Notes under the pieces: model-generated
The model's database searches: none
Told to the model about the DNA's origin: nothing
The model's input: the letters and a program-made list of their open reading frames with translations, nothing else
Position numbers and translations under genes: made by a program
Source of the DNA: Candidatus Helarchaeota archaeon
GTDB lineage: Archaea; Asgardarchaeota; Lokiarchaeia; Helarchaeales; HEL-GB-A
Length of the DNA stretch: 7,584 nt
Assembly: GCA_013375405.1 (NCBI GenBank)
Contig: JABXJU010000209.1
Location: 1 to 7,584 of the forward strand
Reading direction: 5' to 3'
In this document: one piece after another, positions 1-6,107 of the stretch
Numbering within the stretch: position 1 is the stretch's first letter
Layout: each line of letters opens with the position of its first letter

Positions 1-810
1 CCCTGTTTTGGTGGTATTACAGGCGCACCTCCTGGTCTGAAATGGACTGCTGATAAAGGACCCGTTATGGGTGAATACGGACCTACAAACAATGTCGCAC
101 CTGAAGCAACAGATCTCTTGAATTTAGCTGCAAGTATTACGGAAGTTACTCCCGCCGTTGCAAAAATTATACTTGAATTCGCTATCTTGTACTTCCGGCT
201 ACCACAATTAGGAAATGTCTATCTAACAGCGGATGTCTTGCAGGCCGCTGCCCAAGGCAAAACACTGCCTACTAAAATGATTGGGAATGTGCCTGCAGTA
301 GATTTAGATGCTTTAACCCCTGATGTTGTTGGTAATTTGTCTGGATTATTTACAGGCCTTCCAGAGGTAACGAAAAACATTATCGGTGCTGCTGCAGTGC
401 TATTGACAAAAGCGGATGCCTTCAAACCTGGACTACAGAATGTATGCGCACATTGCAGTAGAAATGACGGAAATATTCAGCTGATTGGTCTTAAACGCGA
501 TTATGAAGGAATCAAGGATCCAAAGACATGTCTTTTGAATCAGGGCTATATCTGTATGGGTTTCATGACCAATGCTGGCTGTGGTGCTAAATGTCCAAAC
601 GCCGGTGCTTGTTGTATTGGCTGTTACGGCATGTTAGAGGAGATAATTGATGATCCGAATGGACTAGATAAAATAGTTAAGACAATCCTTCCTGAGGGTA
701 TCGAACCTAAAGACATTGTAGAAAAATTACCTGATCCAATAGGTGTATGTCTTAAAGCATCTTATGCGCGTGCAAAATCTGCAGAACCTTTTACAAGGAT
801 GGTGAAATAA
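1..810 (+). CDS. mvhG: F420-nonreducing [NiFe]-hydrogenase small subunit, 5'-partial
   Basis: Electron-transfer subunit that carries electrons from the Ni-Fe site in MvhA through Fe-S clusters towards MvhD/HdrA; cytoplasmic. The frame is open from base 1, so the N-terminus, including the first cluster cysteines, lies outside the window; the first internal ATG is at 67. The opening residues PCFGGI fit the family's C-x-x-x-GG segment. Numbering from the ATG at 67, the C-terminal half is highly conserved: C127-x2-C130, then C155-LLNQGYIC163-MG, GCGAKC176-P and C183-IGCYG, ligands of the two distal 4Fe-4S clusters. Two oddities stand out. Where the family normally has PGCPP, this protein reads L45-P-Q-L-G-N, with no cysteine. 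It also has roughly 50 extra Ala/Leu-rich residues before C127. These comparisons are from memory of MvhG. The stop abuts the hdrC start. Confidence 0.88.
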   Translation, partial: PCFGGITGAPPGLKWTADKGPVMGEYGPTNNVAPEATDLLNLAASITEVTPAVAKIILEFAILYFRLPQLGNVYLTADVLQAAAQGKTLPTKMIGNVPAVDLDALTPDVVGNLSGLFTGLPEVTKNIIGAAAVLLTKADAFKPGLQNVCAHCSRNDGNIQLIGLKRDYEGIKDPKTCLLNQGYICMGFMTNAGCGAKCPNAGACCIGCYGMLEEIIDDPNGLDKIVKTILPEGIEPKDIVEKLPDPIGVCLKASYARAKSAEPFTRMVK

Positions 811-1314
811 ATGGGTGTAGATGTTAGTGTTGATGTAGAATTTAGAAGAAAAGTAATGGATAAACACATGAGCGCTCGACTTATGTACTGCTATCAGTGT
901 AATCATTGCGCCTACGAATGTCCCGTGGCCGCGGTGGTTGGCGAGGATGTCTACAATCCAAGAAAGTTGATCTTGCATTCTTTCTTAGGAATGAAAGGTA
1001 ATATCATTGGAAAAAAGGAGAATCCCGCACTATGGGCCTGTCAAATCTGTGACAACTGTGTAGAAGTATGTCCTAATGACATTGAATTAGTGGATATCTT
1101 CTATCTATTAAGAAACATGAGTGTCAGAGCTGGTGAAGCACCTGAAGCCTACCTTGCACAAGCGAAAACCATAATGGAAAATGGGAAAGCAATCCCAGAC
1201 CAACCTGCTATTCAACGACGCCGAGAACAAATGGGGCTTAAAGATTTACCTAAACCCTCCGTAAGTGATGTACAAACAATCTTTAAAGAATACAAATTGG
1301 ATGAGGTACTATAG
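811..1314 (+). CDS. hdrC: CoB-CoM heterodisulfide reductase subunit C-like ferredoxin protein
   Basis: Small two-cluster ferredoxin-like subunit that passes electrons from HdrA to the HdrB active site. It has 167 residues, close to the usual HdrC length. There are two complete C-x2-C-x2-C-x3-C-P motifs: C27, C30, C33, C37-P and C77, C80, C83, C87-P, each binding a 4Fe-4S cluster. The spacer between them and the C-terminal helical tail are typical of HdrC. The ATG directly follows the mvhG TAA, and a GGTGA ribosome binding site (801-805) lies five bases upstream inside mvhG, so the two are probably translationally coupled. No membrane segments are visible, which fits the soluble HdrABC type rather than HdrDE. 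If the host is not a methanogen, the true disulfide substrate is unknown. Confidence 0.93.
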   Translation: MGVDVSVDVEFRRKVMDKHMSARLMYCYQCNHCAYECPVAAVVGEDVYNPRKLILHSFLGMKGNIIGKKENPALWACQICDNCVEVCPNDIELVDIFYLLRNMSVRAGEAPEAYLAQAKTIMENGKAIPDQPAIQRRREQMGLKDLPKPSVSDVQTIFKEYKLDEVL

Positions 1315-1325
1315 AGGTGTAAAAA

Positions 1326-2162
1326 ATGGCCGAAATGAAATTATTTTTAGGTTGCACAATCCCAAACCGCCTACCGCACCTTGAACAATCTGCAAGACTA
1401 GTCCTTAATAAATTAGGAATCCAAGTTTCAGATGCTCCCTTCGCCTGCTGTCCAGAACCTGTCGGCTTTCACTCAGTCGATAGTGATGTATGGCTAGCAA
1501 TGGGTGCAGCGAACTTAGCCCTTGCAGAAGCTGAAGGGAAAGATATCGTTTCGCTTTGCAACGGTTGCTATCAATCCTTAGCTGTGGCAAATCATGAGTT
1601 ACAGAATGATGCGGAAAAAGCAAAGGCCAATGCAGTCTTGGCAAAAATTGGAAAAGAAGTGAAGGGCACTAGTAAAGTAAACCACTTTGTGCATATATTA
1701 CATAACAACCTCTCTGCAATTCAAGGAGCCGTTACTAAACAATTGAGTGGCTTAAAAGTCGCAATTCATGCGGGATGTCATTACGCACGTCCTTCTGAAT
1801 TACTGAAATCAGATGATCCTAAAAAGCCGAAAAAACAACGTGATATCATTGCAGCTACTGGAGCCACTGTTGTTGACTATGAGGACGAAGATCTGTGTTG
1901 CGGCAATGGAGCATCCTACTTGAGTAAAGAAACTGCTGATACTATTACACAGAACAAGATAGACAGCGCTAAAGCCGCTGGGGCAAATTGTATCGTAGTT
2001 AATTGTCCTGCCTGCTTCCAGAAAATCGATGTCATGAGAGGACTACCGGTTCTTTATATAACGGAGTTACTGGCGTTAGCAATGGGCGAATCCTTCGATA
2101 GCATCAATCTGAAGTACCATGCGACTAAAAAAACCGACGGATTTGAATTAAAAGGACTATAA
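1326..2162 (+). CDS. hdrB: CoB-CoM heterodisulfide reductase subunit B-like protein
   Basis: Catalytic disulfide-reducing subunit of soluble HdrABC, which in methanogens reduces CoM-S-S-CoB on two non-cubane 4Fe-4S clusters. The 278 residues contain two full CCG (cysteine-rich) domains. Domain 1 has C10, C41-C42 and C78-x2-C81; domain 2 has C151, C191-C192-G and C227-x2-C230. All ten expected ligands are present, so both clusters should form and no cysteine is replaced by selenocysteine. The ATG is preceded by GAGGTG (1314-1319), which overlaps the hdrC stop codon and implies coupled translation. HdrA is absent from the window. Lying between two hydrogenase genes, HdrB probably belongs to an Mvh-Hdr electron-bifurcating complex; the acceptor in a non-methanogen is unknown. 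Confidence 0.94.
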   Translation: MAEMKLFLGCTIPNRLPHLEQSARLVLNKLGIQVSDAPFACCPEPVGFHSVDSDVWLAMGAANLALAEAEGKDIVSLCNGCYQSLAVANHELQNDAEKAKANAVLAKIGKEVKGTSKVNHFVHILHNNLSAIQGAVTKQLSGLKVAIHAGCHYARPSELLKSDDPKKPKKQRDIIAATGATVVDYEDEDLCCGNGASYLSKETADTITQNKIDSAKAAGANCIVVNCPACFQKIDVMRGLPVLYITELLALAMGESFDSINLKYHATKKTDGFELKGL

Positions 2163-2225
2163 TTTGAGGAATGAAAGAATATAATAAGAAATTTATAATG
2201 AAAAAAGTAATGAAAGGTGAAATGA

Positions 2226-3539
2226 ATGACAAAAACGTTAAAAATTGATCCTGTCACACGGCTCGAAGGTCATGGCGAAATCACCATAAAATTAGGTGAC
2301 AATAACACAGTTGAAGATGTTCAATTCAATGTTTCCTCTACACGCTTCTTTGAGAAATTCCTCGAAGGGCGAATTGCGGAACATGCACCACGAATAGTAC
2401 CGAGAATCTGCGGCATTTGTCCTATCCCCCATCATCTTGCTTCCGTTAAGGCAGTTGAAGCTTGTTGGGGTATTAATCCCCCTCGACCTGCATGGAAACT
2501 TCGAGAACTCATGATTAATGGCAAACAATTTTCAAGCCATGTCTTACACATTGCCGCCCTCCAATTACCAGATCTTCTCTTTGGACCACTTGCCCCGCCT
2601 GAAAAACGCAACGTCGTTGCCGTGATCAAAGCACTTCCTGATGTCGGGAAAGCTGTGATCGAAGCAATGAAATTCGGGCAGGATATCTGTGCCGTTGTCG
2701 GTGGTAAATCAGTCCACCCCGTGACTGGTATCCCTGGCGGGCAGACAAAGCCTCTAACCGAAGAAGACCGTGATAAATTGCTGAAATTGGTCCCAAGAAT
2801 GCTTGAGATAGGTACAACTGTAATCGAACTGGGTGATAAACTCGTTAATGACTACTTAGACGTCATTACTAAGGTTGGAACGATACCCACCTATTATTGC
2901 GGGTTAGTTACAAAAGATAAGAAGGAACTCACTATCTGGGATGGACTTTGGCGTATCATGGATAAAGAAGGCAAGATCGTAGCGGAAGTGGATCCACAAG
3001 AATATAATACCGTTGCTGCAGAGTATGTTGCTCCCCACTCAATGGCTACACATATGTATTACAAGGCCGCAGGATATCCTGAAGGTGTCTGGCGGGCCAA
3101 TACGTTAGCTCGAATTAATGTTGCGGAAGATATGCAAACTCCTATGGCGAAAGACCTCTTGAAGAAATTCCGAGAAGTCTGCGGTCGGCCGTCACATTTC
3201 GTATTCAGCTATATTTGGGCACGCATCATCGAAACAGTTCAGGCTCTTGAAAAGATCAAAACTCTATTGGAAGACCCAGAAATTGTTTCGACCGACATTA
3301 AATTGGCAGATGTTCAACCCAAAGAAGGACGTGGCGTCGGCATGGTGGAGGCTCCGCGAGGAAGTCTAATTCATAACTATTGGACTGATGACAAAGGTAT
3401 AATCACCAAGGCCAATCTCATCGTTGCTACCAATAATAATATTGGCGGCATTGAGCTGACCTTAAAAGCTGTGGCGAAACAAATCTTCGAACAAAACGCT
3501 TTGAAGGATATCACCTTACCTGAGCCAATGTTAAAGTAA
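2226..3539 (+). CDS. mvhA: F420-nonreducing [NiFe]-hydrogenase large subunit lacking the C-terminal Ni ligand motif
   Basis: Catalytic subunit that splits or forms H2 at the Ni-Fe site. In its 437 residues, RLEGHG (residues 12-17) supplies the conserved glutamate E14. RICGICP-x2-H (60-69) gives the first Ni/Fe cysteine pair, C62 and C65. GGKSVHP followed by PGG, and EAPRGSLIHNYW near the C-terminus, are also family motifs. The protein ends after a conserved IVATNNNIGGIE segment and a short tail, without the usual DPCxxCxxH motif that provides the other two metal ligands and the maturation cleavage site. That motif lies downstream in the vhuU-like gene, as in Methanococcus VhuA/VhuU, so vhuA would also be a fair name. 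The start is fixed by AAAGGTGA (2213-2220), five bases upstream of the ATG. Confidence 0.94.
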   Translation: MTKTLKIDPVTRLEGHGEITIKLGDNNTVEDVQFNVSSTRFFEKFLEGRIAEHAPRIVPRICGICPIPHHLASVKAVEACWGINPPRPAWKLRELMINGKQFSSHVLHIAALQLPDLLFGPLAPPEKRNVVAVIKALPDVGKAVIEAMKFGQDICAVVGGKSVHPVTGIPGGQTKPLTEEDRDKLLKLVPRMLEIGTTVIELGDKLVNDYLDVITKVGTIPTYYCGLVTKDKKELTIWDGLWRIMDKEGKIVAEVDPQEYNTVAAEYVAPHSMATHMYYKAAGYPEGVWRANTLARINVAEDMQTPMAKDLLKKFREVCGRPSHFVFSYIWARIIETVQALEKIKTLLEDPEIVSTDIKLADVQPKEGRGVGMVEAPRGSLIHNYWTDDKGIITKANLIVATNNNIGGIELTLKAVAKQIFEQNALKDITLPEPMLK

Positions 3540-3563
3540 AAAAACTAATTTGGAGAATTAAAA

Positions 3564-3766
3564 ATGGTTGATTTATCAGGGATTCCTGAAGATGTCGTGC
3601 AAGAACGGGTTCTTAACCTCCTGGAAAAGGGGATTACAGGCGTGGTCCCCTCCGCGTGGTGGTTAGGAACTTTGACTGCTGACTATCGTGCGCCGCCCAT
3701 CTCGTCGTTATCGACAAGGACGGCCAGCGAATCGTCGATCGTGAAATTCAAATTGGTTCCGGATGA
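3564..3766 (+). CDS. vhuU: VhuU-like hydrogenase C-terminal peptide, candidate selenoprotein needing a -1 frame change
   Basis: Predicted to complete the Ni-Fe site of MvhA. The ATG at 3564 has GGAG at 3552-3555 and begins MVDLSGIPEDVVQERV. That frame degenerates into Ser/Thr-rich sequence and stops at 3777-3779. In the -1 frame, open from 3617, codons read VVVRNFDC, then UGA at 3680-3682, then LSCAAHLVVIDKDG, ending with UGA at 3764-3766. This matches the family's DPCxxCxxH with UGA at the Ni-binding cysteine, as in Methanococcus VhuU, where it is selenocysteine. Joining the frames at A AAG GGG (3626-3632) gives 67 residues, with Sec40, C43 and H46, plus a 21-residue tail that a maturation protease could remove. 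The Pro of DPC is Cys here. GC is about 60% over 3641-3740. The frame change may be programmed or a missing base; the VhuU identity is more secure than the exact reading path. Confidence 0.72.
3626..3632 (+). promoter_or_regulatory. Candidate -1 frameshift slippery heptamer A AAG GGG
   Basis: In the frame set by the ATG at 3564, the codons AAG GGG preceded by A fit the X XXY YYZ pattern. Slipping back one base would re-pair the tRNAs on AAA and GGG and enter the frame that encodes the VhuU motif. The window in which the shift must happen runs only from 3617, after the TAA of the -1 frame at 3614-3616, to before 3680. A homopolymer miscount in the AAAA/GGGG run would look identical. Confidence 0.4.
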
Positions 3767-3822
3767 AGCGTCATTATAAAGAATAGAATGGCGCGGACAG
3801 ACCCCCGCAAGGGTCAACCAAT
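3752..3822 (+). promoter_or_regulatory. Candidate SECIS-like RNA structure at the 3' end of vhuU
   Basis: The sequence folds by hand into a closed unit. Base helix: AUUGGUU (3752-3758) with AACCAAU (3816-3822), 7 perfect pairs. Upper helix: GCGUCAUU (3768-3775) with AAUGGCGC (3787-3794), 8 pairs including one U-G. Its 11-base apical loop is A-rich and contains AAA. The bases flanking this helix are AUGAA (3763-3767) and GGA (3795-3797), which can form tandem sheared G-A pairs like the eukaryotic SECIS core. A second hairpin, GACCC/GGGUC, lies at 3800-3815. A SECIS in the 3' region is expected for archaeal selenoprotein genes, and eukaryote-like SECIS elements have been described in Lokiarchaeota. 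The core UGA is also the putative stop codon. Confidence 0.5.
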
Positions 3823-3840
3823 CTTTTTCTTCTTTTTCTC
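3800..3840 (+). terminator. Hairpin plus T-rich tract ending the hydrogenase operon
   Basis: GACCC (3800-3804), loop CCGCAA, and GGGTC (3811-3815) form a 5-pair hairpin. It is followed at 3822-3840 by a pyrimidine tract with two runs of five T. Archaeal RNA polymerase terminates at T-rich tracts, and the next gene is convergent, so termination is expected here. The hairpin may instead belong to the SECIS-like fold. Confidence 0.55.
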
Positions 3841-3886
3841 TTGGCTTCCGTTTTATGAGATAACTCCATTTTTCTGAGGAAATTTT

Positions 3887-5011
3887 TTAGATTTTCTGAA
3901 CTGCTTGTAAAATCGTCTTTACAAAGTCGCGAGGCTCTGTTCCAGGTGCTTGAACTTCATAATCCTTATAGAATTGCTCTACAGTTTTAGTAAGTATATC
4001 TTCATCTAACTCTAGATCCACTAATTGGCTCTCTAGATCTGCTAATTTCTCTTTTGGAAAGAATTCAAAATCACCAGATATTAAAATGTCATTTATTTTC
4101 TTATCAACAATTTCCATTGTAACGCGGATTAGACCGCCTACTGATTTGAAGACACTTTCGGAAACAAAAACGCCATCGGCGATTTTAATAGTGCGTTTAG
4201 TTTCAGTAATTTTTTGTGATTTTGCCAGCAAATCTAGATGTCTCAAGGATGTTCTAAAAATCCAATCGTTCGATAAATATTTTTCACGCAAATCGGATAA
4301 TATAACTGTTTCATCTTTAGTCAATTGGCTTTCTTGCAGTTCAATTTCCAAAACTTTTTCAAAATTTTTCTTTAATAATGTCATTAGATTGTCTTTATCG
4401 GGTTCCTTACCTGTCTCACGTAATATGGTCGTCAATCTTTCTCTGAGGGATGATGCGATTTTATCTCTAAATTTTTCACTAGGTACTTTTAAAATTTTCA
4501 CCATTTGATCATAATTGAAGTCCAATATGAGATTTCCAGTTAAAATATCTATATTTCCTACCTTTCCCCCTCCGTTCCCACTGATCTTTCTCCCCTCAAT
4601 CTGGATATCATTAATTGGTTTATATTCTACGGGAATCCCAATATCATGATAAGTTAGAATGGGTGCCTGTAATAATTTTGCAAATATTTTATTGATTGTA
4701 TTAGGAACTTTAGGATTATCTTCCGAGGCGATAATTTGATAAAATAACTGACCTGCATCCAAATATACGGCGCCTCCCCCTAAAATCCTTCTAACAATTG
4801 GAATATTGATTTTCTTGCAGTAATCTAGGTCAATTTCTTTTTCCACCTCTTGATGAAACCCTATACATACCAGCGGATCTTTCGGCCAACAAAATATTAT
4901 CGTATCAGGAATTAATCCTTTTTCTCTAGATATAGCCACTGCCTCATATACCATTTGTGTTTCAAGAGGGTCAATTCCCCCTAGTTTGAGCAATCGCCAA
5001 TATTCTACCAT
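3887..5011 (-). CDS. lplA: Lipoate-protein ligase A with fused C-terminal accessory domain
   Basis: Activates lipoate (or octanoate) with ATP and attaches it to a lysine of acceptor proteins such as GcvH or 2-oxoacid dehydrogenase E2. Residues 1 to about 200 form the biotin/lipoate ligase fold, with the lipoate-binding R74-R75-ILGGGAVYLD motif and the catalytic-lysine segment GRK142-ISGN. Residues about 265-374 resemble the LplA C-terminal/LplB accessory domain, including ISGDFEF (311-317). Many archaea encode these two parts as separate proteins; here they form one 374-residue chain. The ATG is preceded by a weak GTGAT. The gene is convergent to the hydrogenase operon and richer in A+T than it. 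Lipoate ligases also occur beside Hdr-like (sHdr) sulfur-oxidation genes, but the opposite orientation makes a link here weak. No acceptor protein is in the window. Confidence 0.9.
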   Translation of the reverse strand: MVEYWRLLKLGGIDPLETQMVYEAVAISREKGLIPDTIIFCWPKDPLVCIGFHQEVEKEIDLDYCKKINIPIVRRILGGGAVYLDAGQLFYQIIASEDNPKVPNTINKIFAKLLQAPILTYHDIGIPVEYKPINDIQIEGRKISGNGGGKVGNIDILTGNLILDFNYDQMVKILKVPSEKFRDKIASSLRERLTTILRETGKEPDKDNLMTLLKKNFEKVLEIELQESQLTKDETVILSDLREKYLSNDWIFRTSLRHLDLLAKSQKITETKRTIKIADGVFVSESVFKSVGGLIRVTMEIVDKKINDILISGDFEFFPKEKLADLESQLVDLELDEDILTKTVEQFYKDYEVQAPGTEPRDFVKTILQAVQKI

Positions 5012-5296
5012 TTCAAATCACTTTTTTTATCATCGGATTGCAAAACTTTCAAAGAGATTTTCTTAAATCGTTATATAATATAATTATTAAAGGATTTAAT
5101 TGAAGTTAGCTCATCTTATTCTTAATTTCTTTTTTCTATTAATTAAGCTATAAATTCGAGATTTTCAATAATAATATCATCTTTGAAAGAATTTTCATAA
5201 TTCATTATAAACATTTATGAATTTAATAGTGTAATATCATTTATATAACACCGTTAACTTCCTGTCAATTAGTAAATTAAAATAGAGTTGAGGATA
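5012..5296. promoter_or_regulatory. Divergent AT-rich intergenic promoter region
   Basis: About 285 bases separate lplA (leftward) from thi4 (rightward), with no convincing gene on either strand. A TATA-like TTTATATAA at 5240-5248 lies about 50 bases before the thi4 ATG, giving an expected transcript start near 5270 and a short leader. TATATAATATA at 5072-5082 could serve lplA on the minus strand, about 60 bases from its start. In such AT-rich DNA, TATA-like words are common, so these are suggestions. I see no TPP riboswitch motif (CTGAG...) in the thi4 leader. Confidence 0.45.
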
Positions 5297-6082
5297 ATGT
5301 TTGCTAAAATTGGAGAAAAGGATGTTACCCGAGCTATTGTTACTATTTTCGGAAGAGATTTAGAAGAGCATGCGGAAAATGATGTGATTATAGTTGGCGC
5401 TGGTCCGGCAGGACTAATGGCAGGTAAAGAACTAGCCAAAAAAGGTGTAAAAACCTTAATTATTGAAAGAAACAATTATCTTGGTGGCGGATTCTGGATT
5501 GGCGGATTTCTAATGAATACAGTAACCGTTCGTGCACCCGCTCATGAAGTATTCGACGAGCTCAATGTTACCTACAAGGAATTCATGCCAGGCCTTTATT
5601 ATACAACTGGACCACAAGCTTGTTCGAAATTAATCGCCGCGGCTTCAGATGCTGGTGTTACAGTCTTCAATATGTGTAAATTTGATGACATCGTCGTACG
5701 GGAAAACTCCAGAGTTGCAGGAATTGTTATTAATTGGACTCCGGTTTCTGCCCTCCCCCGAGAAATAACATGTGTTGATCCGATAGCTCTTGAAGCAAAA
5801 TACGTAATCGATGCGACAGGTCATGATGCGTGGGTGGTCAAAGCACTCGAGGATCGGGGAGTTCTCAGAATGGTAGGCATGGGTGCTATGTTCGTGGAGC
5901 AATCAGAGGATTTAGTTGTTGAGCATACGGGCGAAATCCACCCTGGTTTAATCGTCGCAGGGATGGCTGTTTCAACTTCCTATGGTCTTCCTCGGATGGG
6001 GCCAACATTCGGTGCAATGCTATTATCAGGGAAAAAGGCCGCTGAAATTGTGCTTGAAAAATTGAATGAATTAGTGGTTTGA
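5297..6082 (+). CDS. thi4: Thi4-family thiazole synthase / ribose-1,5-bisphosphate isomerase-type protein
   Basis: Thi4 makes the thiazole phosphate of thiamine from NAD and glycine. Archaeal members are often annotated as ribose-1,5-bisphosphate isomerase, so the product name is ambiguous. The N-terminal Rossmann motif reads [15 protein letters not shown] with IIER after it. [12 protein letters not shown], an ATGHDA segment and the C-terminal [12 protein letters not shown]...[12 protein letters not shown] block are signature Thi4 features. The residue just before V-D-P (TCVDP, about residue 159 from this ATG) is cysteine, which by my alignment is the sulfur-donor position of yeast Thi4; Methanocaldococcus-type enzymes have His there. 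I chose the ATG at 5297 because GAGG (5290-5293) precedes it, although the spacing is tight; an in-frame TTG at 5288 is possible. The DUF2099 gene follows on the same strand 25 bases downstream. Confidence 0.9.
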   Translation: MFAKIGEKDVTRAIVTIFGRDLEEHAENDVIIVGAGPAGLMAGKELAKKGVKTLIIERNNYLGGGFWIGGFLMNTVTVRAPAHEVFDELNVTYKEFMPGLYYTTGPQACSKLIAAASDAGVTVFNMCKFDDIVVRENSRVAGIVINWTPVSALPREITCVDPIALEAKYVIDATGHDAWVVKALEDRGVLRMVGMGAMFVEQSEDLVVEHTGEIHPGLIVAGMAVSTSYGLPRMGPTFGAMLLSGKKAAEIVLEKLNELVV

Positions 6083-6107
6083 GTTTCATTCTGGATTGAT
6101 AACTTTG

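Noticed and set aside
1326..2162. Possible selenocysteine in HdrB
   Set aside because: All ten CCG-domain positions are encoded as ordinary Cys codons and the frame has no internal UGA.
2171..2248. 25-codon Lys-rich reading frame overlapping the mvhA start
   Set aside because: The GAGGA before it abuts the ATG with no spacing, the composition just mirrors AT-rich leader DNA, and AAAGGTGA clearly serves the mvhA ATG.
3564..3779. The unshifted 71-codon reading of the vhuU region as a standalone gene
   Set aside because: After about residue 23 it becomes Ser/Thr-rich without recognisable homology, while the -1 frame encodes the conserved hydrogenase motif. I treat it as the N-terminal part of vhuU only.
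4086..4508. 140-codon plus-strand reading frame opposite lplA
   Set aside because: It is an antisense shadow of a well-supported ligase, with no recognisable domain.
5012..5296. TPP riboswitch upstream of thi4
   Set aside because: No CTGAGA-type core or matching helices seen, and the probable leader is under 60 bases.
5645..5902. Minus-strand reading frame opposite thi4
   Set aside because: Antisense to strongly conserved Thi4 sequence; no start signal or homology.
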